Below, piece after piece: positions 1-6,572 of a stretch of DNA of 64,000 bases. Numbering within the stretch: the stretch's first letter is position 1; the number at the start of each line of letters is the position of its first letter. A model generated the notes under the pieces. It saw only the letters and a program-made list of their open reading frames with translations, was not told where the DNA came from and did not search any database. The position numbers and the translations under genes are program-made. The DNA is from Hyphococcus sp. Its GTDB lineage: Bacteria > Pseudomonadota > Alphaproteobacteria > Caulobacterales > Parvularculaceae. Location of the stretch: assembly GCA_021776245.1 (NCBI GenBank), contig JAJFGF010000035.1, positions 1-64,000 of the forward strand, in the 5' to 3' direction.

Positions 1-140
1 ATCTCAAGAAGGTCGGCGTCCGCTCAATCGACAAACTCTGGCAAGCCATCGGCGACATCTGCAGCCTGTACTCCCCACAAGAATGCAAAAACTACTTCGC
101 CGCCGCTGGATACGGATTCAATTGAATGCGAAATGCTCTA
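1..140 (+). mobile_element. right end of an IS630-family insertion sequence (partial)
   Basis: Only the 3' end of the element lies in the window. It includes the transposase C-terminus and a short tail. The minus-strand reading at the tail is TAGAGCATTTCGCATTC, which I infer to be the terminal inverted repeat, with a TA target dinucleotide at 139-140. IS630 elements insert at TA. The other end is outside the window, so the boundary is an inference. Confidence 0.55.
3..125 (+). CDS. IS630-family transposase, C-terminal fragment
   Basis: Frame 3 from the window edge reads a 40-residue tail that ends in SPQECKNYFAAAGYGFN. This is the characteristic C-terminus of IS630-type DDE transposases, where the last residues form a ...DICxLxSPxECxNYFxxAGY motif. 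The catalytic DDE residues and the start lie upstream of the window. The gene is convergent with the E1 gene at 118-1236 and overlaps its last codons, so the element appears to have landed in the 3' part of that gene. Whether the transposase is intact cannot be judged here. Confidence 0.8.
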   Translation, partial: LKKVGVRSIDKLWQAIGDICSLYSPQECKNYFAAAGYGFN

Positions 141-1236
141 ATCGCGATCTTTGCATCTCGTCGAGGTCCGGCCATAGTTCATCTGGGGTTCGAGGATTTG
201 GCAGCGCATGAAAGCCGACGACGTCGAAATTGTTTTTCGCCCCGCCGAGGCCAGCGTCAACAATGCGTGCGAATTTGCAGTTCCCCAAAATTCGACGCGC
301 CGGATTTGAATCGAACCCGCTGAACGCCAATCCTGGTTCATCCGGATATCGGTGAAAGCCGTTGCCGAGCCGCCGTTCAATAAGCCGAGTACGGAAATTG
401 ATGCGTTTCGCCCAGGCGGCGCAGGCACGAGTCTTCATTTCCGTCAGATCGGTATTGCGAAACAAAATTCCAGTTTCCACATTTTCATCTTCGACGATGT
501 CAAAATCCATTAAGAAGAATTCGACGCCACGCGGATTCTGATAGGGCAGCGAGGAAAGCGTCCACAGATAAGCGTTTCCTAAGTGGCCAAGGCCAAGCAG
601 CCACATCCGTCGAGGAAGAAAAGCGACGGGTACGCCCAAGGCGTCACGGGCGTCCGCCGGCAGATCAGGCCTCCATAGCGACAGTGCGACGGTTCGGCGC
701 GATGCTTCAATTGAAACCTTCGCGAAGGCAAAAAAGAGTTCGCCGACGGCAAGCGCAGCTGCGAGGACGCCGACCGCTGGAAAATATTCGCGTTCAAGCG
801 CACGCGGCAATTCGTCAGCGCGTCCGACGAGGGCGACCCACCCGTCAAATGTCACACGCAATGCATTGGCCGGCGCCTCAGCAGCGCCGAAAACCAAAGT
901 CCGACTATCCGTTTGCGAATCTCTGGCGCATTTGACGCCAGCGATCTCCTCCAACGCGCGGCCAAATGTTAGCCCCAATTGTGGCCACACCAGAAGCGGC
1001 GCTGCGGCAATTTCGTCATCAAGTTTGGCATACGTCGCTCCCGGAAAGCATCGGCTAGAGAGGGCGCACGCGGTGAGTGCAGCCAATTGCAAAGTATAGG
1101 AGCCCGCCACATCGGCGCCGCAGCGAATTTCAACGCGGTGCATTTGACGCTTAGCGAGCGCTGCGCCACGATCAAGTTGATCTTGGTCTATAAGAAACTT
1201 TGAAATTCGCGATAATCGCGTCACAGGCGCATTCAT
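118..1236 (-). CDS. E1-like ThiF-family adenylyltransferase of a BIL-type ubiquitin-like system, probably 3'-truncated
   Basis: The role inferred is ATP-dependent activation of the Ubl encoded upstream. The N-terminal ~205 residues are a poorly conserved domain. A Rossmann ThiF/E1 domain follows, with the nucleotide loop GLGHLG at ~215-220, the acidic strand end LMDFD at ~242-246 and Lys268 in the EMKTR segment; all are expected for E1 adenylation. The ORF stops at residue 372, just after the D-GLG strand region. Related E1s continue for about 100 residues that include the catalytic cysteine. The last codons (LEHFAFN) derive from the IS630 end, so the protein is probably truncated and inactive. 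It is the fourth gene of the operon and starts 4 bp after the JAMM gene stop. Start ATG at 1236. Confidence 0.8.
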   Translation of the reverse strand: MNAPVTRLSRISKFLIDQDQLDRGAALAKRQMHRVEIRCGADVAGSYTLQLAALTACALSSRCFPGATYAKLDDEIAAAPLLVWPQLGLTFGRALEEIAGVKCARDSQTDSRTLVFGAAEAPANALRVTFDGWVALVGRADELPRALEREYFPAVGVLAAALAVGELFFAFAKVSIEASRRTVALSLWRPDLPADARDALGVPVAFLPRRMWLLGLGHLGNAYLWTLSSLPYQNPRGVEFFLMDFDIVEDENVETGILFRNTDLTEMKTRACAAWAKRINFRTRLIERRLGNGFHRYPDEPGLAFSGFDSNPARRILGNCKFARIVDAGLGGAKNNFDVVGFHALPNPRTPDELWPDLDEMQRSRLEHFAFN

Positions 1237-1240
1237 TACA

Positions 1241-1711
1241 TCACCACCATTTCAATGCGACGCGCCGCGGGCGACGTGCCGAATGATCGCACCACTCAAA
1301 ATCGCCCAGATATTCGTAGATTCCGACGCCGCGCAGCACACACCAAGACGAATGAGCGTAATTCGGGACGATCAGTGCGGTATGTCCCGCGACGGGCAAC
1401 ATGGGATTGCGCCGATCAATCTGGCTTTGCCCTACATGCAGGCCAGGATGCGAGTGTATGTCCGCCAGAACTTCAAGGTCGTGCGTTCGGCAATGACGCC
1501 AAAGAGCAGCGTAGCCGGCTCCATGAAACGCAATTGCGCCGCGCTGGTAGGCCTCGGTGTCTATTTCGTCGTAACAAAGGTAGGACGTAATTTTCCGCTT
1601 CGATGACGCCGCATTTCCCAAAAGGAAGGCGCCGCTTTCGCGCCGCCCTTGACCGCGGATACGTAAATCCAAGATTAGGCGCCGCCAAAGCCAGCGCGAC
1701 ACGGTAATCAT
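1241..1711 (-). CDS. JAB/MPN (JAMM) metallopeptidase, BilC-like deubiquitinase
   Basis: A zinc isopeptidase or processing protease for the ubiquitin-like partner. The full JAMM signature is visible: Glu25 (RRESG), then HSHPGLHVGQSQID, giving H86-x-H88-x7-S96-x2-D99, so the catalytic set is complete. The length of 156 residues equals a bare MPN domain. I chose ATG 1711 because the longer ORF in the track starts at a GTG inside the upstream E2 gene. It lies 13 bp after the E2 stop and 4 bp before the E1 start, so it is tightly co-transcribed. Prokaryotic JAMM proteins beside E1, E2 and Ubl genes deconjugate or mature the Ubl. Confidence 0.85.
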   Translation of the reverse strand: MITVSRWLWRRLILDLRIRGQGRRESGAFLLGNAASSKRKITSYLCYDEIDTEAYQRGAIAFHGAGYAALWRHCRTHDLEVLADIHSHPGLHVGQSQIDRRNPMLPVAGHTALIVPNYAHSSWCVLRGVGIYEYLGDFEWCDHSARRPRRVALKWW

Positions 1712-1724
1712 TGAATCACAAGAC

Positions 1725-2219
1725 CTAAACGCCAAGATAATCTCCACACTGCAGAAGCGGCTGAAAGGCGGCGAGAAAGTCGACGATCGTATGTTCCGAA
1801 CTCCAAACGACGCCTGGGATATCGACGCGCCACTGTTGGTGACTGTTTACAGCAACACGATCGTACGGATGATAAAAGGCTCTGCCGTCTTCCCAATCCG
1901 TTCGGAAGACTTTTGCGGCCCGGCTGTCTGGCCTGAACTTGGGGCGCAATGTCGGCGCAAGGACCGTTTTGGTTTCAGGATCCCAAAATGTCGCCGTCGG
2001 CGGTTGCGTCCGGTATCCTTCCCCGTCAACAATGAAATAAAACCGTTCTGGCGAATTCCCGCGATTGGCTGCCTTCAGCCAGAAAAACGCCTTGGGCCAT
2101 GTATCGCCGTCTGGCGCGAAATCCGACTCGGCGAAGCCCCATTGGCCCCTTGCAATGCCCGCGCGAAACGCCGCGGATTCGCAATCCGCAATAAATAGTC
2201 TCTTATCGGGCGCGTCCAT
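1725..2219 (-). CDS. E2-like ubiquitin-conjugating protein, BilB-like
   Basis: A 164-residue protein whose middle resembles the E2/UBC core: a beta-meander with YFIVDGEGY followed by TQPPTATFWDP (~60-82), then HPYDRVAVNSHQQW and a WSSEHTIVDFL segment. The position between the Ubl and JAMM genes is that of E2 in bacterial Ubl operons. Only two cysteines are present (C13 and C158). Neither sits in the usual central E2 position, so the thioester residue is not obvious. C158, in the extreme C-terminus, is one possibility. It starts 2 bp after the Ubl stop. Family assignment rests largely on context and fold-like motifs. Confidence 0.65.
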   Translation of the reverse strand: MDAPDKRLFIADCESAAFRAGIARGQWGFAESDFAPDGDTWPKAFFWLKAANRGNSPERFYFIVDGEGYRTQPPTATFWDPETKTVLAPTLRPKFRPDSRAAKVFRTDWEDGRAFYHPYDRVAVNSHQQWRVDIPGVVWSSEHTIVDFLAAFQPLLQCGDYLGV

Positions 2220-2221
2220 CT

Positions 2222-2761
2222 CTAGCCCTGTGGCGTGATTTCCTTGACGAGATCGAAACAGATGTCACAGACATCGCCTTGAACGACCTCGCCAAGATGC
2301 TCATCCGGGCGAGGCTGAACAATGCTGTCGCAGATCTGCAAAACGTATTCTTCGGCTGCTTTGCGATCCAGTCTGAGTGCCCGCTTTGCCCATTCCGTGA
2401 CGGTCACAATCGTGACCGCAGGAGAAAAACGGCGGCGCTTTGTTTTGCGCCCGAATTCCACGGAAACAGCAATCCGGCGGCAAGTGCTCACATGCACGTG
2501 CCGGCGACCGCGGAGATCGAGCTCTTTGAGCGTGCAATTAAGGTCAGCGGCCTCTTGGCGGTCCTCCGAATCATCCTCAATTTCGCCTTCGTCCAGATCG
2601 CGCAAGACATCGTCGCATTCGCCGACAAACACGACCGCGTCGCCATTATTAGTGCCATTTCGCGCCAAGAGAGAGCCCAGCGATTCGTTTTCTTCACCCG
2701 CCACGATTTCCGGCTTTTGGCCCCGGCGGTGAAGGAAAACATCCATCCTCAGTTGATCCAT
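2222..2761 (-). CDS. tandem ubiquitin-like (multiubiquitin/ISG15-like) modifier, BilA-like
   Basis: First gene of the operon, preceded by a strong Shine-Dalgarno (AAGGAG). Residues ~5-50 (MDVFLHRRGQKPEIV ... LGSLLARNG ... AVVFVGE) have the beta-grasp pattern of bacterial multiubiquitin domains. An acidic linker (~52-72) leads to a second beta-grasp-like segment (~80-160). The protein ends after a short C-x2-C tail (DVCDIC) with a C-terminal Gly179. Two Ubl domains in one chain followed by E2, JAMM and E1 genes is the bilA arrangement. A terminal glycine suits conjugation, but whether maturation is needed is unknown. The acidic linker and 179-residue length fit a two-domain modifier. Confidence 0.7.
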   Translation of the reverse strand: MDQLRMDVFLHRRGQKPEIVAGEENESLGSLLARNGTNNGDAVVFVGECDDVLRDLDEGEIEDDSEDRQEAADLNCTLKELDLRGRRHVHVSTCRRIAVSVEFGRKTKRRRFSPAVTIVTVTEWAKRALRLDRKAAEEYVLQICDSIVQPRPDEHLGEVVQGDVCDICFDLVKEITPQG

Positions 2762-2820
2762 CTTCTACTCCTTTTCCTTCCGCAAGTCGTTGCTTTCACC
2801 GCAAAACCGTGCGAAAACTG

Positions 2821-2838
2821 GTTGTCCAGACGGACAAC
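2821..2838. promoter_or_regulatory. inverted repeat, candidate XRE operator 1
   Basis: GTTGTCC-AGAC-GGACAAC: 7-bp perfect arms with a 4-bp spacer, upstream of the bilA-like gene. It shares the GTTGTC half-site with the repeat at 2896-2917. Confidence 0.6.
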
Positions 2839-2895
2839 ACTGATTTTGCAGCAAAATTTTACGCTTTATCTGCGAAATCGGTAAATATTCTTCAG

Positions 2896-2917
2896 GTGTT
2901 GTCTGTCCAGACAACAC
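2896..2917. promoter_or_regulatory. inverted repeat, candidate XRE operator 2
   Basis: GTGTTGTCTG-TC-CAGACAACAC: 10-bp perfect arms with a 2-bp spacer, in the divergent promoter region between the Ubl operon and the XRE gene. It is the best of three related repeats and a likely autoregulatory operator. Confidence 0.65.
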
Positions 2918-2926
2918 ATAATAACG

Positions 2927-2941
2927 GACAATCAGATTGTC
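2927..2941. promoter_or_regulatory. inverted repeat, candidate XRE operator 3
   Basis: GACAAT-CAG-ATTGTC: 6-bp arms, ending at the ribosome-binding site (AAGGAGGG) of the XRE gene. The half-sites resemble those of the other two repeats but are arranged the other way round. Confidence 0.45.
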
Positions 2942-2952
2942 AAGGAGGGTCG

Positions 2953-3342
2953 ATGAGTGAATCCGCGCTTGGATTTCTGCTTCAAAGTCTGCGCGAGAAT
3001 CGGGGTCTTTCCTTGCGCGAGACAGCCCAGCTCGCCGAGCTCGATCACGCCTATATCTATCGGTTGGAAACCGGGGAAAAGGAGTCGCCGTCGCACGAGG
3101 CGCTCGCCAAGCTGATCCGCGCACTCAAACCGCCAAAACGCGAAACGGAAATGCTGCATTTTCTAACGGCTCATTCCAATACGAGCCCTGATCTTGTCGC
3201 CTTTGTGCGCAGCGATCCGTCGGTCAGTTATGGAGAATTCGCCGCCGCCGCCGGTATCGCTTATCGTGGCGCGGCTCGTCATGATTATAAGACGATGATC
3301 GCGCGTATTCGCAGAGTCCTGGATGCGGAAAATGGCGCTTGA
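2953..3342 (+). CDS. XRE-family helix-turn-helix regulator
   Basis: A 129-residue repressor-type protein. A Cro/C1 HTH covers residues ~8-65 (LLQSLRENRGLSLRETAQLAELDHAYIYRLE), followed by a C-terminal helical region. The ORF track opens at 2809, but ATG 2953 is preceded by AAGGAGGG at good spacing and avoids running through the palindromes, so 2953 is preferred. It is divergent from the ubiquitin-like operon and overlaps the ImmA/IrrE gene by 20 bp. XRE/ImmA pairs usually control mobile elements or defence genes: the protease cleaves the repressor after a signal. Binding to the three upstream inverted repeats is inferred. Confidence 0.9.
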   Translation: MSESALGFLLQSLRENRGLSLRETAQLAELDHAYIYRLETGEKESPSHEALAKLIRALKPPKRETEMLHFLTAHSNTSPDLVAFVRSDPSVSYGEFAAAAGIAYRGAARHDYKTMIARIRRVLDAENGA

Positions 3343-4201
3343 CGAATTATCCGTCGTTCTGAAGGCTCGCCAGCTCGTCAACGAAGTGAGTCCGACGATA
3401 TTTCCTGTCGATGTCAATCCATTTCTCAAACAGGCTAATGCGGTCGTGAAGGAGCAGGGCGACCTTGCCGAAAACGAGCCGGGATGGTCGTTCCAGAGCA
3501 ACGGAAAACACTACATCTGCATCAACAAATTTGATAACGCCGAACGTAAACGCTTTACAGTATTTCATGAACTGGCCCACATCATCTTAGGATTGCCGTC
3601 AGATCATTCCTCACCCACTTGGAGCTACGCGAAGAAATCGATCAACGAGATCTGGTGTGATATCTTCGCGGCAGAACTTTTGCTCCCCTATAATCTGTTC
3701 AAGCCCTTTGTTGATCGGTCTGATTATTCTTTGGATGCGATTGGGAAACTAGCCATGCAGTTCGAAGCATCCTTCACAGCGACTGGCTCACGCTACGCAG
3801 CCGTTGCTGCGGGCCCATGCGCGTTCATATTGGCGGAAAAGGGCATTGTTCGATATCCATCTCGATCACCAGTTTTGCGTGGCGCAAGAATCTGGATTCC
3901 CCCGAAAATGGAATTGCCGATGGGGTCCGTGAGTGCGCGCGTCCGAAACGGGAAAGCGATTGATGGTGCTGAAGAGATTGATCCGGAACTGTGGATCGCC
4001 AATTGGAATCGTGATGGTGTAATGTTGGAAGAAGCGCGACATTTCCCAAAACGCGATCAAACGCTTGCGTTATTGTGGCTCGAGGAAGACGAGCTTCCCG
4101 AGCCCGGCCTTCGGGATCGGCGGACACACGAAGAGGAAGAGCAAGGGCTCGCCGAGTTAGATGGCATTTTGCCTTGGCCTGGGAAACGACGGCGCAGGTA
4201 G
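3323..4201 (+). CDS. ImmA/IrrE-family zinc metallopeptidase
   Basis: A 292-residue protein with the zincin motif HELAH at ~82-86 (VFHELAHIILG) and a downstream acidic ligand region EIWCDIFAAELLLP, both diagnostic of the ImmA/IrrE (Pfam DUF955) family. Members cleave a partner XRE repressor to induce a silent element. The start codon at 3323 lies inside the XRE gene, indicating translational coupling; ATG 3332 is an alternative. The C-terminal ~110 residues lack a recognisable domain and are rich in Glu and Arg. The likely job is relieving repression of the adjoining Ubl operon and of itself. Confidence 0.9.
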   Translation: MRKMALDELSVVLKARQLVNEVSPTIFPVDVNPFLKQANAVVKEQGDLAENEPGWSFQSNGKHYICINKFDNAERKRFTVFHELAHIILGLPSDHSSPTWSYAKKSINEIWCDIFAAELLLPYNLFKPFVDRSDYSLDAIGKLAMQFEASFTATGSRYAAVAAGPCAFILAEKGIVRYPSRSPVLRGARIWIPPKMELPMGSVSARVRNGKAIDGAEEIDPELWIANWNRDGVMLEEARHFPKRDQTLALLWLEEDELPEPGLRDRRTHEEEEQGLAELDGILPWPGKRRRR

Positions 4202-4486
4202 CCCATTTCAAAAATCGCACCCAATCGCGAAATTGCGATCAAATTCAATTGACTTAGCCACTCGAGATTTTCGGCTGTACGCGACATGTTCTCGTTAATT
4301 GAACCGCCAATGCCAGCTCTAAACGTAAACAACAACAATTCGTTGTTTATGTCGCCTTTTGGATAATGCGGACTTCCCGAAAAGCCCGGAAGTATGATCC
4401 CCGCGACAATCCGATTGAATATTCTTTTTAGGGATTTTCCGTCCTCGATTGTCGCATCGAAAATCCGCCGAATTATTCACTGCGCT

Positions 4487-4514
4487 TTGATTTCATCGTC
4501 ATTTCATGTATACT
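4487..4514 (+). promoter_or_regulatory. sigma70-type promoter candidate
   Basis: TTGATT, a 16-bp spacer and TATACT preceded by TG. Transcription would begin near 4521, at the start of the structured region and 264 bp ahead of the next start codon. Confidence 0.5.
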
Positions 4515-4520
4515 TCACCG

Positions 4521-4707
4521 GCAGCCGCAGCGCGGTTGTGGGGCGTGGAATCCCCTGAAAGATGAATGATGTTTCGCACAAAGTTTCAGCGACGATGTTT
4601 TCGACTGCGGTCTTATGGGCCGGGAAGCGTGAAACAGGGCAAGGCGGTTTCCGTATTGTCTAAATAGCGCGCTCGTATCTTTCACGGGTTCCACTCCCGG
4701 CCCGCCA
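4521..4707 (+). ncRNA. candidate structured RNA, unknown family
   Basis: The sequence can fold into two domains. In domain 1 CCGCAG (4525-4530) pairs with CTGCGG (4605-4610) and encloses GGGG/CCCC (4540-4543/4552-4555) and CTGAAA/TTTCAG (4555-4560/4584-4589); the last two share base 4555. In domain 2 GGGCCGGGA (4617-4625) pairs with TCCCGGCCC (4695-4703), and CGTGAAA (4628-4634) with TTTCACG (4680-4686), with an asymmetric internal loop GGTTCCAC. It ends in GCCA, and GGGTTCCACTCCC resembles a T-arm. However, no complete tRNA or tmRNA can be assembled. It could be a small RNA, a tRNA/tmRNA-derived remnant or a long 5' leader of the downstream gene. Confidence 0.4.
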
Positions 4708-4784
4708 GACCGGCCGCCCTTTCTTCATACGGCGGCGCGTTTCAAATCGCGCCGTCATTGCACAATGCAACAGGGAGGCGCGCA

Positions 4785-5348
4785 ATGACTGGTAAAGATA
4801 CTGGCGATCAGGATGCTGATGACGGCTTTGGCGATGATGATGATTTTGTATGGGGCGCCGATATCGGCGAAGACGGCGCCATCGAAGGATGGGTGACGTC
4901 GCCGATCTTCCCGGCTGACCCGACGGAACCGGAACTGCCGATCATGCCGCCGCCGCGCGTGCGGATTGTCAGGCCCCTGGCCTTCGCTGCGCGCCGCGCG
5001 CACCGGCGCCCTCGCAATGTGCGGCTGGTCGCGCGCATGGATTGCACTGAAGAGGAAGCGGTGGCCGGCAATGGCGCGCTGCATTTTACGGAATTCACCA
5101 AACAGCTGTCGGTAAGTTTTTTCGAGGCCATAATCCACAGCCGTCAATATGACCGGAACATGTATGACGCGGGCGGCCCGTTCGATCCCGGCGTGCGGCT
5201 GTTGATTGATTTTCATTGCACGGAAAAGGAAACCGCGGGCGACGCCGAAGACAGGTTTCACGCGTTTCACAGATTTCTCCGGCGCGATTATCCCGGCGCC
5301 GTCATATTATGCCGCCGCTATGACAGGAAACGGCCCAGGGCCTTGTAA
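4785..5348 (+). CDS. acidic hypothetical protein
   Basis: A 187-residue protein I do not recognise. The N-terminal ~35 residues are strongly acidic (DTGDQDADDGFGDDDDF), followed by a proline-rich stretch and an Arg-rich segment (RPLAFAARRAHRRPR), then a mixed alpha/beta-looking C-terminal half with no signal peptide or membrane segment. Start ATG 4785 is chosen over the 4758 in the track because GGGAGG sits just upstream. It stands alone, downstream of the candidate RNA. Codon use is like that of its neighbours, so it is probably a real gene. Confidence 0.65.
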   Translation: MTGKDTGDQDADDGFGDDDDFVWGADIGEDGAIEGWVTSPIFPADPTEPELPIMPPPRVRIVRPLAFAARRAHRRPRNVRLVARMDCTEEEAVAGNGALHFTEFTKQLSVSFFEAIIHSRQYDRNMYDAGGPFDPGVRLLIDFHCTEKETAGDAEDRFHAFHRFLRRDYPGAVILCRRYDRKRPRAL

Positions 5349-5437
5349 CCGGCGCGGTGACGGCGGGGCGGGGTGTTAACAATTTAGTATCAGCTAATGC
5401 CGCAGGGCGAGTCACATCTCGCCTTGCATTACGGGCG

Positions 5438-6565
5438 TTATTCAAATCGCCCCACACCCAAAAAATCAAACAGCGCGTTGGTTTCGCCGCTGATCGCAAG
5501 GTCCGCAAGCGCGCCGCCGATCACTGGCGCGAATTTAAAGCCATGCCCGGAAAGACCTGCGGCGAAGCAAACGCGCTTGTCCGCTGGGTGCGTATCAATG
5601 ACAAAATGGCCGTCGGGGCTCATCTCGTAAAGGCATGGTTTTTCCTGTGAGAACTCCCGCGGCGCGCCGGGCATAAATTCCCGCAAAAAATCTTTGACGC
5701 CGGCGGTTTCATCAGCTGGCGGCGGAGCAGGGTCGAACGCGTTTTCAAGGTCGGCGCCCCCGGTATGTTCTCCGAGTTTGACGCCGTCGCCGTCAATGGC
5801 GGGAAAGCCGTAGAAAAATCGTCCGTCATCGCGGTCGATGGCAAAGGGTGGAAAGTCATTTTCAAGAAAATATTGGTTCTCACCCGACGCCATCCAGAAG
5901 AGGGTTTTGCGCATGGGTTTGATCGCGACATCGAGTTTCAAAAGATCATTGCCCCACGCGCCCGGGGCGATCACCAGCCGGTCAAATCTCTCGCGCCCGT
6001 CCCTGAAGATGAGGTCGACCCCCTCGGCGCGAGGCTCCCAATCGGTGATTTTGACGCGCGGGCGCGCCACGCCGCCCAAATGGGTAAACCGGGCGAAAAA
6101 ATGGTTGAGCGTGCGGTCGGCCCGGATGAAACCGGCTTCAGGCTCGAAAATTGCGTCATATCCCTCGGGCTGAGAAAATAGCGGATAGCGTTTGGCTGCG
6201 TCCTTGCGACTGAGATCTTCAATTTCAATGCCATAGTCAGACGCGGCGCGCCGCACACCTGCAATCAAATTTCCTTTCGGCGCGCCAATCATGAATATGC
6301 CGATCTGATGAAACAGTTTTTCGCCGGCTTCTTTTTCCAGGGCGCGCCATTGGGAAATGCACATGCGCAAAAGCGGCACGTAATCGGGATGCTCAAAATA
6401 GGCGAGGCGAAAAAGCCGCGTCGGCCCATGGGAGCTGCCGTGATCATGCAGCAAATCAAATTGTTCAAACAGCTCTACGTTGACGCCGCGTTTTGTGAGC
6501 GCATAAGCGGCAGATGCGCCGGCAATGCCGCCGCCAATCACCGCGCATTTCAGGTTCGCCGCCAT
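5438..6565 (-). CDS. FAD-dependent oxidoreductase, monomeric sarcosine oxidase / N-methyltryptophan oxidase type
   Basis: A 375-residue DAO-family flavoenzyme expected to oxidise an N-methyl amino acid with release of formaldehyde and hydrogen peroxide. The dinucleotide-binding loop GGGIAGASAAYAL is at residues ~10-22, and HGSSHGPTRLFR follows as in MSOX/SolA. The segment KPCLYEMSPDGHFVID contains the cysteine that carries covalent FAD in this family, and AAGLSGHGFKFAPVIG is the C-terminal flavin-binding motif. The track ORF begins further upstream; ATG 6565 fits the start of the fold and lies 7 bp after the GNAT stop, so the two genes are co-transcribed. The exact substrate is not determinable. 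Confidence 0.85.
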   Translation of the reverse strand: MAANLKCAVIGGGIAGASAAYALTKRGVNVELFEQFDLLHDHGSSHGPTRLFRLAYFEHPDYVPLLRMCISQWRALEKEAGEKLFHQIGIFMIGAPKGNLIAGVRRAASDYGIEIEDLSRKDAAKRYPLFSQPEGYDAIFEPEAGFIRADRTLNHFFARFTHLGGVARPRVKITDWEPRAEGVDLIFRDGRERFDRLVIAPGAWGNDLLKLDVAIKPMRKTLFWMASGENQYFLENDFPPFAIDRDDGRFFYGFPAIDGDGVKLGEHTGGADLENAFDPAPPPADETAGVKDFLREFMPGAPREFSQEKPCLYEMSPDGHFVIDTHPADKRVCFAAGLSGHGFKFAPVIGGALADLAISGETNALFDFLGVGRFE

Positions 6566-6572
6566 AGCCCGG

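Larger units (their letters stand above)
4202..4784 (+). other. 583-bp intergenic region holding a candidate RNA gene
   Basis: No convincing ORF is present. The first ~280 bp is AT-richer than its surroundings and shows only short repeats such as AACAACAACAATTCGTTGTT. From 4487 there is a sigma70-like promoter followed by about 190 bp of potential RNA structure (listed separately). The last 40 bp carries a GGCGCG/CGCGCC hairpin and the ribosome-binding site of the next gene. Confidence 0.6.

Noticed and set aside
2279-2884. 201-aa plus-strand ORF opposite the Ubl gene
   Set aside because: Antisense to a gene with a clear Shine-Dalgarno, operon context and beta-grasp pattern; runs through the operator repeats.
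4617-4707. tRNA, selC or tmRNA gene at the CCA-ending hairpin
   Set aside because: The T-arm-like GGGTTCCACTCCC overlaps the long stem, the acceptor 3' strand has no partner upstream, no D or anticodon arm can be built, and no tag-coding segment follows as a permuted tmRNA would need.
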